Assembly: GCA_021927905.1 (NCBI GenBank)
Contig: BLLK01000019.1
Location: 186,001-250,000 of the forward strand
DNA length: 64,000 nucleotides
Source of the DNA: Chaetoceros tenuissimus
Lineage: Eukaryota > Bacillariophyta > Thalassiosirophyceae > Chaetocerotales > Chaetocerotaceae
Direction: 5' to 3'
The notes beneath the pieces are model-generated. The model made no database searches, was not told the DNA's origin, and saw nothing but the letters and a program-made list of their open reading frames with translations. A program made the position numbers and the translations under genes. Positions 29,069-39,789 of this stretch are shown here, one piece after another. Position 1 is the first letter of the stretch. Each line of letters starts with the position of its first letter.

Positions 29069-32000
29069 ATGAGAACTCCTTTTAGAAAGAGACGACTGAC
29101 TTGTAATTCTCAAAACATTTCCATTCAACAACAAGAAGAAGAGCAACAAATACAAAGATGGACTGAAGATGAACAACAAGAAGAAGAAAGGTTGACGAGA
29201 CGAGAGTCCGTCTCCTCATTTCTCTCATTGTCAAAGCATGTCAACCAAAAGACTCTCTTTTTCCTTCTCATATCTCCTTCCTTTGCACAAGAGACTGATA
29301 CACCACCGACTACTTCCATCAATGAATCACCATCCATCCAAACCGTCAAACAAATTATAGCCTATGCACTCATCACCATTGCCATTTTATCTCTATTTGG
29401 ATGGGGATATGTATTCTATCTAAGATGCAAATATCACCAACAACAAGATAATAATGATGATAAATGTTGTGTCGATTTGGAAAAGGGTGTAAAATTGAAT
29501 ACTCCCCCAAGAGCAAGAGCAAGAGTCAAACACAGTCTCAATCAAAATACTCGAAATGCTCATCATCGACATGAACATACGAGAAATGGAAATAGCATTG
29601 ATGGAAGATTTGACTTTTCTCCACAAGAGACAAAAATAGAACCACATCCTCCCTTGGAACAATCTTACATGTCCAATAGTACTTATCAACCGGATGAAGA
29701 AGAATCACAAGATTCATTCGCGAGAGAATTGTCCAATGCTGCACGACAAGATATTCTCAAGAATAAACAAACTATCTTGAAGAAAAAAGTGAATAGAATT
29801 CATACTAGTAAGAGGGATAATGAGCCGATTCATGATTCATCTGTATTTGATGTATTGGGATGGAAGCAACATGGTACTACTACTGCAAAGAAGGAAGCTA
29901 ATACATGGGGATTTAACTTTGATTCCGCAGTCAACTTTTTTTCACCAACTTCGCAGACTTCTTCGATGGATATGCCATCTCCACCCGTGAGTTATCTACC
30001 ATCGAGTTATACTCAAAAACAGACGTCTTTTGCCCAGAAACAATCGTTGGAAATATCGGATCCGGGGGATGTACTACTAAGTGATTCGAGTGAATCATCC
30101 TTATGGCAATCTTCTACTGATGGTTCTGATGTGTTTGAATATAAAAAGACAAATGACAGAATGGGTCAATATTTACTAGAGGATGATGAGTCAGAATTGG
30201 AGATTGTACAAGATGGAATATCAGTAGATCCTAGTACGGTTTCCATTCAGACGGAATCGACATTGGGCATTGGCAAAGGGGCACAAAAGAGGGGATTTTA
30301 TACAATTAGTAATGAGAATGATGCAATGGAGGAATATATACCCAAGGAAGAATATGATGCGGCTGTCATGGCGGCTCAACATGTTTTGAAACATAGTCCA
30401 CGCAATAGTCCGAATAGGATGCAACATTTACAACAGATTCCATCCATTGAACCCTTGCCTTCCGCACCATCGGATGAACGACAATCGAGACGGAATTTGA
30501 ATATAGAACAACAGTCGGATGTTCTTGCTACTTCTTACGAAGAAGATAGTGTATCCTTTAGTTATGATCCATCGTTTCAGACATCTTTGGATACCTCTTC
30601 TTCTGGGCACTTGTCCAAAGACATCTATAAAGAGTTGAAAGAGGTTTCGAAATTTATCCAAAAATACGAAAAGAAACACTCGAAAAGTGACAAGAGTGAA
30701 TTATCCGTTGGGGATTTCAATGATTCTTCCACTTTTGATGTGAGTGCTGTACAAAGTATGTCCATGTCTCAACCATCTCTGACCATGACGAGTGCAAGTG
30801 CGAGTGAATCTGAGACCCCTTCCAAGAAAAAGAAAAAGTTTGCAAAGTTGCCATTTGGGAAAAAGAAAAAGAGTAAAGAGGTTGAAATGGAAGTAAGTGA
30901 GATGGAAGTCAAAGTCAAGTCCAAGAAAAAGAAGAGAAAGAAAAAGTTTGGGAAGTTACCTCCTAGACCTCATTCTTCTCATGTCAAGATGCAAGATGAG
31001 GATGAGGATGAAGGAGAAGATCAGTTGGAGATTGAAGATCATGCGAATGAAAATGACGACGACGATGTCATTGTCATGTCCAATCCATACCGTCCAAACA
31101 GTGTCAACCAGAGACGACAATTGCCAGTTGCCGATAGTGGAAAGTATCCAGCCATTGGTTTAAGTCCATCAGGGGAATCTGCAGCGAGTGATGCAAAGTT
31201 TCTGCATGGTGAAATTGACGCATTCTTTACTTCAAAGGATACTTCCATGTCCATCATGTCGGAAAGTATTGAAGTTATGCATAATCCTCCAGGTCAAAGT
31301 AGAGTTGAAAAGCAAAGTAGATTTGCATCGCGAATGATGACTCCTAATAAACCACCAGTGCAAAGGCCTCTGCAAGATCCAGCAACGACAAGTCAAAGTA
31401 GTAGATTTGCAAAGCGAATGACTCCTAGTAAACCTGCCATGAAACAGAAGCCAATCCAAGATTCAATAGAGGAATACGATGATAGTTTTGATCAAGATGA
31501 AGATGAGATACCTCATAATTCTACATTCAACTCAGAAGGTGATCCAAATCCAATCAATGAAAGTAATAGATTAGGTGCAGCTCCATTCAATGCTAATGAG
31601 TATCGAGCAAGAAGTAATAGACTTCAAGTAGAAACAGAGTTACCTGCACCTAAAGCCGTACAAGTCAAAACTCAACGCAAAGAAAAGTCTAGAATAGCTT
31701 CGCCAATATTATCAAGTCCCAAAGATACCAGACCTGTCTATGGCACAAATACAAGGACTTCTTCACCCATCAATGTACCATTTAACAATAGTCCATCTGC
31801 TTCACCGATAGCTCAATCCGCTCGCTCCATGATTCAAAATGGTGCAAAGAGTTTTCAAAACATGATTGATCGATCACGAAACACCAGCGATTCCAATCTT
31901 GATTCATCCAATGATGTGAGTGACTACAATGTCAACCGCCGTAACACTCGAGTTGCAGATTTAGAAAATAAACTCCAATCTGGTGCAAGAAGCTTTTTAT

Positions 32001-32773
32001 CCATGTTTGAAACCAAAGCAAGTGATGAGGCAATTGTCGGTGCTCCATCCAAGGATTCACCAAGTCGTCATCGCAAGTCTCCATCTTACGATCAGAAAAT
32101 GACGGAACGTATCGCCAATCGTTTAGAACAAATTCGACAAAATGTCAAGGGTTCTTCTACTCGAGAGCGAAGTTCCAGTCCATCCGTGAATAGAATGCCT
32201 AGTGCACCATCTTCACCCGAACGAAATTCTGTCAAAAATTCCAACACAATGCATCCAATGGGAAGCACACGAGAAATGAATACTCGTCAAGTGATGCAAA
32301 TGTTTGATAGTTCGGAAGAGGAACCATCACCTATCCGTAGAAACAATCGAGTACAAGTCGCAACCTTTGTCGAACCAGATCAAGTCTTATCTCCCAATGT
32401 TATCCAAAAGCCAAGGAGGGAACGACAAGTGGGTAGAATCTACAAACCTGAAATTGTAATGGATATTTCTCAACAATCACAACAAAGTGGCGATGACACA
32501 ACTGAATCTCCTAGTCGCTTGAGTCGAACGAAAGAATACAATTCACCAAAACGTAGTCCATTGGATAGGGAATTCATGTACGAACACACTTTACATCGCA
32601 ATTCGGAACGAGCAGCCAGTGTCACTGGTGGCAGCGTTGCTAGTAGTTCTGCTCAAAATTTGATTAGCATGTTTGAATCGAAACAGTATTCCAAGAATGC
32701 TATATTTCCTCAGAGTGAGAACTGGCAACACAATGGTACTTTCCGAAAAGACAAAGGTGCCTATCGTCGTTAG
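29069..32773 (+). CDS. Large, mostly disordered single-pass membrane protein with internal repeats
   Basis: This 1234-residue single-exon protein has a Gln/Glu-rich N-terminus, a hydrophobic stretch that resembles an internal signal (KTLFFLLISPSFAQ, about 61-74) and a clear membrane helix (IIAYALITIAILSLFGWGYV, about 95-114). Nearly 1100 charged, Ser-rich, disordered residues follow. Internal repeats are visible: SRFASRMMTPNKP and SRFAKRMTPSKP; KKKKKFAKLPFGKKKK and KKKRKKKFGKLPPRP; and a recurring short helix near the C-terminal half (SFQNMIDRS, SFLSMFETK, VMQMFDSSEE, NLISMFESK). Many SP/TP sites suggest phosphorylation. The membrane anchor plus long basic/acidic tail suggests a cytoplasmic scaffold. 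No known domain was recognised. Confidence 0.75.
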   Translation: MRTPFRKRRLTCNSQNISIQQQEEEQQIQRWTEDEQQEEERLTRRESVSSFLSLSKHVNQKTLFFLLISPSFAQETDTPPTTSINESPSIQTVKQIIAYALITIAILSLFGWGYVFYLRCKYHQQQDNNDDKCCVDLEKGVKLNTPPRARARVKHSLNQNTRNAHHRHEHTRNGNSIDGRFDFSPQETKIEPHPPLEQSYMSNSTYQPDEEESQDSFARELSNAARQDILKNKQTILKKKVNRIHTSKRDNEPIHDSSVFDVLGWKQHGTTTAKKEANTWGFNFDSAVNFFSPTSQTSSMDMPSPPVSYLPSSYTQKQTSFAQKQSLEISDPGDVLLSDSSESSLWQSSTDGSDVFEYKKTNDRMGQYLLEDDESELEIVQDGISVDPSTVSIQTESTLGIGKGAQKRGFYTISNENDAMEEYIPKEEYDAAVMAAQHVLKHSPRNSPNRMQHLQQIPSIEPLPSAPSDERQSRRNLNIEQQSDVLATSYEEDSVSFSYDPSFQTSLDTSSSGHLSKDIYKELKEVSKFIQKYEKKHSKSDKSELSVGDFNDSSTFDVSAVQSMSMSQPSLTMTSASASESETPSKKKKKFAKLPFGKKKKSKEVEMEVSEMEVKVKSKKKKRKKKFGKLPPRPHSSHVKMQDEDEDEGEDQLEIEDHANENDDDDVIVMSNPYRPNSVNQRRQLPVADSGKYPAIGLSPSGESAASDAKFLHGEIDAFFTSKDTSMSIMSESIEVMHNPPGQSRVEKQSRFASRMMTPNKPPVQRPLQDPATTSQSSRFAKRMTPSKPAMKQKPIQDSIEEYDDSFDQDEDEIPHNSTFNSEGDPNPINESNRLGAAPFNANEYRARSNRLQVETELPAPKAVQVKTQRKEKSRIASPILSSPKDTRPVYGTNTRTSSPINVPFNNSPSASPIAQSARSMIQNGAKSFQNMIDRSRNTSDSNLDSSNDVSDYNVNRRNTRVADLENKLQSGARSFLSMFETKASDEAIVGAPSKDSPSRHRKSPSYDQKMTERIANRLEQIRQNVKGSSTRERSSSPSVNRMPSAPSSPERNSVKNSNTMHPMGSTREMNTRQVMQMFDSSEEEPSPIRRNNRVQVATFVEPDQVLSPNVIQKPRRERQVGRIYKPEIVMDISQQSQQSGDDTTESPSRLSRTKEYNSPKRSPLDREFMYEHTLHRNSERAASVTGGSVASSSAQNLISMFESKQYSKNAIFPQSENWQHNGTFRKDKGAYRR

Positions 32774-32845
32774 TATATTTTTAATTTAAAAGATTTTGTT
32801 TACACCTATCCCTATAGCTAAAAAGATATGTTTCATGAAACAAAT

Positions 32846-33436
32846 CTAAGGACAAAAGAGGGTATCTCTGGTATCATTTCCAGTAACAGGATTAGTTCCC
32901 TTGACATCCTCCCGATCACAAAATCTCGCAAGAGTCTTGGGTGGAATGGAAGCATCGGTAAAATCTGCATTTTCAGCAGTAGCAACATCCAATAAACTAG
33001 CTGAAAAGTAAGTTCCAGAAGCGATTGCATTCTTGAGATTAGCTCCATCCATGGAGGTATCTTCCAACGCTGCTCCTCGTAAATCAGCCCCTTCAAAATT
33101 GGTATTGACTAAAAAGGCTTTGTAGAATCTACATCCTTGCAGGTTACTTCCTGAAAAGTTTGTCCCTTTGGCAATGACTTGTGTAAAGTCTTTTCCTTTG
33201 TATGTCTTGGAGTTATTGCTAAAGTCCTGTCCTGTAATGTCCAAGTTTGCATAATCAAGTCCTCCTCCTGAAACTGCATTTGCTGGTGATGATGCAATGG
33301 TTAGGATCGATGCTGCTGCAGTGACTGATGCTGTGGTTTGTTGAATGGACTGAAGCAGCTGCTTGTTGTTTATTTGAGGCGTCTGAAATGCCGTTGCTGC
33401 TGAAGTTGAAAAAAGAAGACAGGAAATGAATCTCAT
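32846..33436 (-). CDS. Thylakoid-lumen pentapeptide-repeat protein (TL15/TL17-like)
   Basis: This 196-residue protein has a first leader MRFISCLLFSTSAATAFQTP with the diatom plastid signature, then an Ala-rich segment ending ASSPANA, a thylakoid-lumen cleavage site. The mature part has A(D/N)LxX-type pentapeptides: YANLDITGQDF, GTNFSGSNLQGCRF, NTNFEGADLRGAALEDTSM, GANLKNAIASG, NADFTDASI. The C-terminal CDREDVKGTNPVTG...TRDTLFCP matches lumenal 15/17.4-kDa proteins of plants and cyanobacteria. The ATG at 33436 was chosen over an upstream one because it starts the signal peptide. It ends 72 bp from the convergent large protein gene. The role in the lumen is not established for the family. Confidence 0.87.
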   Translation of the reverse strand: MRFISCLLFSTSAATAFQTPQINNKQLLQSIQQTTASVTAAASILTIASSPANAVSGGGLDYANLDITGQDFSNNSKTYKGKDFTQVIAKGTNFSGSNLQGCRFYKAFLVNTNFEGADLRGAALEDTSMDGANLKNAIASGTYFSASLLDVATAENADFTDASIPPKTLARFCDREDVKGTNPVTGNDTRDTLFCP

Positions 33437-33953
33437 GTTGATGATAAAGAAGAAGAAGCGATGACAGTTAGATGTAGAACTAAATAAATGTGATGCAATA
33501 GAAAAAAGATATGTAAACAAACTGTTTGCCTCTGATGATGGATGACGGATGAGAACATGTATTTCCCGAAAATAGAGAAAAACGGGTGACATGTGAACAA
33601 AAATGTAAAATTTGTGCAACATTTCGAATTTTTATTCAACCGGAATTAGAAAATATCACTAATCAGCAATGCACCTAGCTACCTGATAATGCATCTCAGT
33701 CATGTTTTTGAATTTTGTAAAAAGATTGTGTAGAGAATAAAGAAGCAAATGTAGGTGAGAAAAGAAGTAGTACTCATTCAATAGATTCTTAAATTTACTT
33801 AAAATATTTAATTATTAGAAGGAAAATTTTTTTCTATTCTTGTTCTTACATGCTTATTATATTTTGAAGTTGTCGTATGACACAATATCCAATGACATCA
33901 TTGTAATCGTTATTCGACTCGCTGTCAATGCCAATACCATTTCAATAATTTTA
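33437..33953. other. Intergenic DNA upstream of the pentapeptide protein gene
   Basis: AT-rich spacer between two minus-strand genes. No coding frame or repeat is supported. Confidence 0.4.
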
Positions 33954-35030
33954 TTAATATGGTAGTGCAGTTCCATTCCAATCATAAAAACCACCTGTAT
34001 GACTATCATCCATACAATCTACTGCATCAATCATTCTCTCAGCTGTAAAATCAACAGGGAAAAGACGATCTTCTCTTACATTCTTTTGAAAAGGTTTACT
34101 CAAATCTGTATCAGTTGTACCAGGATGCAAGGCGATAGTATACGTCCCCTGTCTCTTTAATTCCAATGCCAATGTTTTCGTTCCTTGATTCAATGCACTC
34201 TTACTAGCTCTGTAACTAATCCATCCTCCCAATCCATTATCAGAGATTGATCCTACTCGTGCACTTAAATTACAAATCACACTTTTGGGTTCATCCTTTT
34301 TCTTACGCATCATGGGAGCACATGCTTGAGTTAAAAACATTGGACCGAGATAATTCACTTGAAAACTTTTCATTGCCCATTCTCGATCCATACCACGTAA
34401 AGATCGTTCTGGACCAGGTGTGCTTTGTCCATCGCCGAGAATACCAGCTACATTGAATAAAACATCTACCCTATTGTATCTTTCCTTTAGTGTAGTGGCA
34501 AATTCATTTATGGTATCTTGATTTTCTAAATCCAATGCATGGATCAAGATACGATCTGGATTCTTGGATAAAGATGCAAAGTCATTTAGTTGCTCTGCAT
34601 CATTTGGTGATCGGCAACAGGCTACTATAATGCCTTTACTTCTTTCCATTAAATCTTTTACAATTTGAAGACCGATGCCTCTGGATGCACCTGTCACTAC
34701 AAATACTGAATTTGGATCTTGATTTCTTGCAATGGAACAGGATGATACTTGTTTCATGTTGATATCGGGAAAGACAGCTTGGCCATTGAAACTTGGTGGT
34801 GTCGGAGGTTCAAATGTAGACCTCGCATTGAGTGTCGATGCAGTGTGAAATGATTTCCTCATGACTTTTGTTCTTAAAGTAGAAATAGGAGTAGTATGAT
34901 GATGTTGACGAAGAGAAGAACCCCCACAGGAATAAGAAGTTTTGGACACATGAAATGCATGAACTGTTGGGATTGGAAAAAGATTCAATTGACTCATGGC
35001 GAGTGCATATCTCATTTTAGGTACTTTCAT
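33954..35030 (-). CDS. Short-chain dehydrogenase/reductase, C-factor-like, with N-terminal extension
   Basis: This 358-residue protein has about 105 residues of Ser/Thr/His-rich leader, probably organellar targeting, before a classical SDR fold. The nucleotide-binding motif is VFVVTGASRGIGLQIVKDLM (about 108-127). NVAG follows the DVLF strand, and the catalytic pair is YRASK (Tyr-x3-Lys), with Ser in LSARVGSIS. The HPGTTDTDLSKPF segment after the active site is typical of the CsgA/C-factor subgroup. It would reduce or oxidise a carbonyl using NAD(P)H; the substrate is not predictable. The leader has MRYALAMSQLNLFPIPTVHAF, again ending in 'AF', which may be a plastid bipartite signal starting at an internal Met. 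Confidence 0.85.
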   Translation of the reverse strand: MKVPKMRYALAMSQLNLFPIPTVHAFHVSKTSYSCGGSSLRQHHHTTPISTLRTKVMRKSFHTASTLNARSTFEPPTPPSFNGQAVFPDINMKQVSSCSIARNQDPNSVFVVTGASRGIGLQIVKDLMERSKGIIVACCRSPNDAEQLNDFASLSKNPDRILIHALDLENQDTINEFATTLKERYNRVDVLFNVAGILGDGQSTPGPERSLRGMDREWAMKSFQVNYLGPMFLTQACAPMMRKKKDEPKSVICNLSARVGSISDNGLGGWISYRASKSALNQGTKTLALELKRQGTYTIALHPGTTDTDLSKPFQKNVREDRLFPVDFTAERMIDAVDCMDDSHTGGFYDWNGTALPY

Positions 35031-35325
35031 CTTTGTTTAGTATTTTGTAAAATGCTCATAGGAATAAGAAGACTAGTGAAACAGATGAGTGAGAAGACAA
35101 GGAGTGATGAATGAGATGAATCATCAGAGAGAAGAAAATGAGAGATATGTTGATATCGAAATAGCCACAAAATGACACGAAACGAAATCGGAGAGCGACT
35201 TTTTAGAAACATCGACAGAACAAGGACCGCCAAAATATGAAATAATTTCTCATATAGGAAACAGAAAGTACATGAGACAACAAATAAAAAGTATGCAACG
35301 AATATTATAAAGATTATATATATTT

Positions 35326-37140
35326 TTAAAAGCGCAAAGTAGATATCATAGTAAGGTCTGATACGACACTTCTTCCAGCACCTTGTGGCTGTTGCGCGCT
35401 GCCGGACGCAAGCGCATGAGAAGATTCTTGTTCTTGATTCTTGTCATCCGTACTGCTTCCCTTGGCATCCTCCTCCTCTTCTTCATCTCCTTCTTGAATC
35501 TCTTCCAAAATCATTCCTTCACCAACTATTTTCAGTTGAGATTGATCATGTGTACCTTCTGCTGATAAATTATCCACTTCTTCCTCTGTGGTTTCAGTTC
35601 GAAATGTGGTTGGATCAATGCTTCCATAACGATGAGTCACAGGTTTGCTAGCATCCTTGGAGGCGTTATAATGATTGAGCTTGCGGTTTGCTATTTCGAG
35701 ATCCAAATCTCCAAAGGATGCCTCGAGAGCCTGGTGAAGTGACGAGTCGAATCCTCCTCCAAACATGCGCATGTTTTCTGCCTGTAGTTTCAGTCTTTTC
35801 TCTTCTTCTTTACGCTTTGCTTGTCTTCGAGCTTCTTCTTTATCTTGATCAGCATCTACCTCACGGAAAGCATTCATGACGTCTGCGCACATGTCATCTT
35901 CCACCATAGTAATATCAATCAAGCAGCGTTTTTTCTCAACAAGCAAAGGAGTCTCTTCTCTTGATTCTTCTCCTTCTACAACTGGTTCCATATTTTTTTC
36001 CTGATGGAAGATAGCTACAAGCGCCTCTTTGTTACTGACATTTGGATAATGTTTCTTTATAGTTCTCATCTCGAACCAAAGATAGAGTCCCAAAACATAA
36101 ATGCCTTGTGATTCGCAACATATAACATCCATGATCTGATAGATGAATCCGGATTGGAATGCAAAAAACACTTGAATGTAAAACGCAAAAATTAAAAATA
36201 CCACGAAAGGAATTGCTTGCATCGCAATATCTTTTGTGGCTTCAAAGTTACTGAGACTTATAGCTGGGTACACTTGTTGCTGCTGAGTTGATAGTTGCCT
36301 GAAACTGGAAAGAGAACGCTCGTTAATTTGCTGCTCTTCACGGAAAGTCTTGTAGACAATCAAGAGCATAGCCAATATTCCAAATACGAATATTCCAGTG
36401 AATAACATTGAAAAGATCGTGACACTAATGTCATCCGAAAATGGAAGTATAAAACACATTCCAACCACAGGATCTTGAGTCACAGTTACATTTAGCAATG
36501 TAAATCTAGTGTACCAGCCTGTTACAAGGAAAATGGCTATATAAACTGCAGTTTCTACGAATGGTGAAATCCTGGCAACTCCGTAATTTAACCTCAAAAG
36601 AAAATACAGACATAGCCAACAACAGCCAAGCATGAAGGCAAAATAACAAGAAAAGTCAACGATACTTTGAACATAACATCCCAATGAAATGTCAGTGGTT
36701 TGTTTGAGAAATTCGACCATGTCAAAAAATGATTTAGAACTGTCATCTGTACCAAACATCATGTTATCGGCAAGGCTTCCACTGATGCCGGCTACAAAAT
36801 AGTTTCCCGCTGAAAAACTCGAAATAATTGCCAGAGCGCACATGATGCGATTATAGACTGGCTGCTTTGATTCTTCATCAGGATACTTTTTTTTTGAAAT
36901 TAAATATAAGAGAAGAAAGTTGCATGAAATAGAGATTGCAGCTACTGTAGTGTATACTTCTGCAACAAAGGTTTCGATGCTTCTTTCTTTTTCTGGCGGG
37001 GTGGAGGAGGTGCTGGTGGTGTCAAGTAGAGTAACCACATGATTCTCATGTTGTACGGACAAGTTGCTTTGAACTTCATCGTCTACAACCAAGAATCTGC
37101 TACCTCGAGAGTAATAAGTTGCTAGAGTCATATCTTGCAT
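35326..37140 (-). CDS. Seven-helix receptor-like protein (class E/cAMP-type GPCR-like) with coiled-coil tail
   Basis: This 604-residue protein has an N-terminal ~70-residue outside region, then seven hydrophobic helices: TVAAISISCNFLLLYLIS; MCALAIISSFSAGNYFVAG; SIVDFSCYFAFMLGCCWLCL; VETAVYIAIFLVTGWYTRF; IFSMLFTGIFVFGILAMLLI; IPFVVFLIFAFYIQVFFAF; and IMDVICCESQGIYVLGLYLW. A long tail carries a basic helix (EEARRQAKRKEEEKRLKLQA) and acidic, Ser-rich regions. The layout and the Cys/Trp-rich third helix resemble cAMP-receptor/secretin-like GPCRs annotated in diatoms. Ligand and coupling are unknown. A near copy lies at 61.6-63.4 kb in the same orientation but is frameshifted. The sequence from 15 bp upstream of the start is a ~400-bp repeat, so its promoter is repeat-derived. 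Confidence 0.75.
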   Translation of the reverse strand: MQDMTLATYYSRGSRFLVVDDEVQSNLSVQHENHVVTLLDTTSTSSTPPEKERSIETFVAEVYTTVAAISISCNFLLLYLISKKKYPDEESKQPVYNRIMCALAIISSFSAGNYFVAGISGSLADNMMFGTDDSSKSFFDMVEFLKQTTDISLGCYVQSIVDFSCYFAFMLGCCWLCLYFLLRLNYGVARISPFVETAVYIAIFLVTGWYTRFTLLNVTVTQDPVVGMCFILPFSDDISVTIFSMLFTGIFVFGILAMLLIVYKTFREEQQINERSLSSFRQLSTQQQQVYPAISLSNFEATKDIAMQAIPFVVFLIFAFYIQVFFAFQSGFIYQIMDVICCESQGIYVLGLYLWFEMRTIKKHYPNVSNKEALVAIFHQEKNMEPVVEGEESREETPLLVEKKRCLIDITMVEDDMCADVMNAFREVDADQDKEEARRQAKRKEEEKRLKLQAENMRMFGGGFDSSLHQALEASFGDLDLEIANRKLNHYNASKDASKPVTHRYGSIDPTTFRTETTEEEVDNLSAEGTHDQSQLKIVGEGMILEEIQEGDEEEEEDAKGSSTDDKNQEQESSHALASGSAQQPQGAGRSVVSDLTMISTLRF

Positions 37141-37821
37141 AAATACTTATCACTGACAAGTCAGGTTGAAATCGGTTTGTTTGTTTTTTCTCATCGAAAC
37201 TAAAAGTAAATGATAGTACATAGTAGGTTCACCCTATTTTGTAAGAAGTAAAGAGGTACAGCACTGTGTTATAGAATGCCTGTACAATAGAAGAATGGTC
37301 CTAGGTAGAGTGTCTACTTTACTGCAGACAGTCTGACCTTCTATCCGTCAATCATGTCAAGTAGGTAGTTACTAATTGTGAGAATGAACGAATCATCTTC
37401 ACCCATTCAGAGTCAACAGTTAGTAGTGCGACGCGAACAATAGAACGGAGCGAATCATTTCACCCCGTTGGGGTCATCTGTTAGTAGTGTGACACGAACG
37501 AACGCACGAACGGAAAAATAAACGGGGTAAGGAATCGGTTCCCTGACAAACCGATAATAAAGAAGAATAATATATATGTATCTTTTTTGTGCAATACTTA
37601 TTACTCTCAAGCCCGCCTGCCTTCTTTTTGCTCTCCCCCTCCTTCGACGCACCACACCCGCATATCTAGGTACGCTCATAGTACATACTTACAATACGTA
37701 GTTTCGGATAAACGGATTTTTTATTTTTACGTACGTACATAGCTACGTTAAGTAGGTGGAGAAAAAACTATTTTTCTATTTTTCTTTCAGATATTCCACA
37801 GCTCAATATATCTTGTTGAAT
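37141..37821. other. Intergenic: repeat element A and a GTAC-rich spacer
   Basis: 37155-37560 is the repeat described separately. The remainder (37561-37821) contains TACGTACGTACATAGCTACG near 37730 and no coding frame. Confidence 0.5.
37155..37560 (+). repeat. ~400-bp MITE-like element, copy A (inverted relative to 45330-45737)
   Basis: By eye this is almost identical over its whole length to the reverse complement of 45330-45737. Short inverted ends are visible: ATCGGTTTGT at 37171 and ACAAACCGAT ending at 37555. Inside, a ~60-bp unit (CGAATCAT...TTAGTAGTG.GAC.CGAAC) is present twice. There is no coding capacity, so it is probably a non-autonomous DNA element. It lies 15 bp upstream of the receptor gene start. 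Confidence 0.75.
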
Positions 37822-39507
37822 TCAAACTCTTCTTTCAAGAGCACATTTAAGGAAATCGAAGTCTGCATTATGATCGTTAGAGGCAGGATGATTTGTATTC
37901 TCTTGCTTCATGGTAAATGAAGACTTGATCCATTCATAGTTTCTGGCCGATCGAACCGTTGTTCTTACAGTTTCTTTCCAATGCGTTAAGCCCATGACAA
38001 CTTTGGAAGCCTCACGAGGAAGCTCTGAAGTGAATTTATAGCGTTTTTGTCGCTTATCTTTGTCTTTGCCAATCTTCTTCCGGAAGCTTCTTCCAAGTTT
38101 TGAAACCATTGAATTCTTTCTCGCTACAAATTCAGAAACACTTTCCTCAGGTGGAACACCTGTGAGCATATATCGCAAGGTAACTCCTACACTATAAGCA
38201 TCCGTTGTCATTCCGTAATCACTCACAGCGTCACCGAGAGGTTGCTCATGCATCTTTTTCTTCTTTAATTCTTTCGTCGCTTTTGATCGTGATCCGGATG
38301 AAGAAAGACTCAATACATTTTTCGAAAAGTTTCGAATACCCTTGAGCATTTCTGGAGCAGCATAGTTTTTGTGTCCAACAGCTGATAATCCCCGAACACG
38401 TTTGTGTGAATAACTTTGCGAAAGAGATAATGAATCATGTTTCTTGAGTTTAACATCTTTGTCAGTCAATGCACTGTCAATATTGGATCTACCAAAGAAG
38501 GAATCATCTGGCTCCGGTTTATTTGCATTTCTATTTTTGTAATTGTCTCCTGCAATATCATCAGGGTGAAGTGGCCTTGCAAAACCAAAGTCAATAAGTG
38601 TAATATTCCAACAGAGTGTCTTGGCCATATCCTCTCCGTCACTTTCATCAGACCAGCATGGTTCCATGTCGAATTTAGCTCCTCGAATGACTGAATATAT
38701 CAAATTATGAGTTCATTATTCAATATATGCACAAAGCATATTTTATAGTACTTACTGATATTGTCAGGCTTGATATCTCGATGCAAAACCCCACGTCCAT
38801 GTAAATAACTAATGGCATCAATCAACTGTGCAGCAACCTCTCTTGCTAGATATATACCAAGAGCACCACCATGTTTCAGCATTTGTTCTAGGGTAGGCCC
38901 ACGACAATATTCAAGCACCATACAAAATGGTGATGCTTCTGGCGTTGCTTTTTTATCTTCTTCGGATTCTTCAATCTTTTCAATAAACTTTACAATTCTT
39001 GGGTGTGAAATTTCCGAAAGTACTTCACATTCTCTGTATACGATACGAAAGATGATGAGTTAAGATATTCTTATTGTGAAGCAAATAATACTTAGGAATA
39101 TTAGAGCATATGTAAATATAATAGAAATATCTCCTTATTTGAGGAATATACCCAAGCAAATGTAAATACGCAATAACTCCTAGCGACATGTACTACCGAG
39201 CGATCATACTAGTACAAAGTGGTGCTAATAGATCATCTTACCTTTGAAAGTAACCAGACTCGGACATTCTAGTAAATTCACTAGTTGGGTAGGAACTAGG
39301 ATGACCAACAAGCTTGACAGCATAATATTGTTGTTCCCCTTGAGGTTCACCAGTGTTTAGATCTACAACATCATCGTCCGATGAAGGCTGCTCTTGACCT
39401 TTCTTTTTCGCCAGCCAAACTGCACCAAAGCCACCGGTACCTAATGCTCGCACAGCTTGATACTCTCTTCGGGCCTGTTGTGGCCAAGATTTGGGTACTT
39501 TACTCAT
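37822..39507 (-). CDS. Serine/threonine protein kinase (three exons)
   Basis: Exons are 39507-39242, 39033-38756 and 38690-37822, with introns in phases 2 and 1 (donors GTAAG; acceptors ATACAG and TTCAG), giving 470 residues. The kinase core is complete: Gly-rich loop GTGGFGAV (residues 23-30), AVKLV with the ATP-binding lysine, HRDIKPDNIII with the catalytic Asp, DFGFARP, and APEM before DAYSVGVTLRYMLTG. Between DFG and APE there is a ~75-residue insertion rich in Asp, Lys and Ser (KPEPDDSFFGRSNIDSA...), unusually long for an activation segment. A basic stretch (RSFRKKIGKDKDKRQKRYKF) follows helix F. No transmembrane or regulatory domain was seen, so it is probably cytosolic or nuclear. It is divergently arranged with the ATP-grasp gene. 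Confidence 0.88.
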
Positions 39508-39789
39508 TTGCCAAAGATACTTTTTATGTTGGCTTTGAAATGGGGCCGCCTTGACTTATGTTCTTTTCGTTCAACCCTTCTCAACATCAACTTGATGATG
39601 CCAGCAAGGATGTTTCTTTGTCCTCCGATACTAAATTTGTATAATGTCAGAAAGAGAGAAAGAAGAGAAAGAGTGACGAAAAGATACGCAGTTCAAGTTT
39701 AATAATGAGCCTCTTTCCTTATTTCTAATAACGCATTAGCATACATCGAAGACTTTCCAATTGAAACACATTCAATCAACAGCTTGATC

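Noticed and set aside
37455-37679. 74-codon minus-strand frame in the repeat element
   Set aside because: It crosses the repeat boundary and is not conserved as a frame in the other copy.
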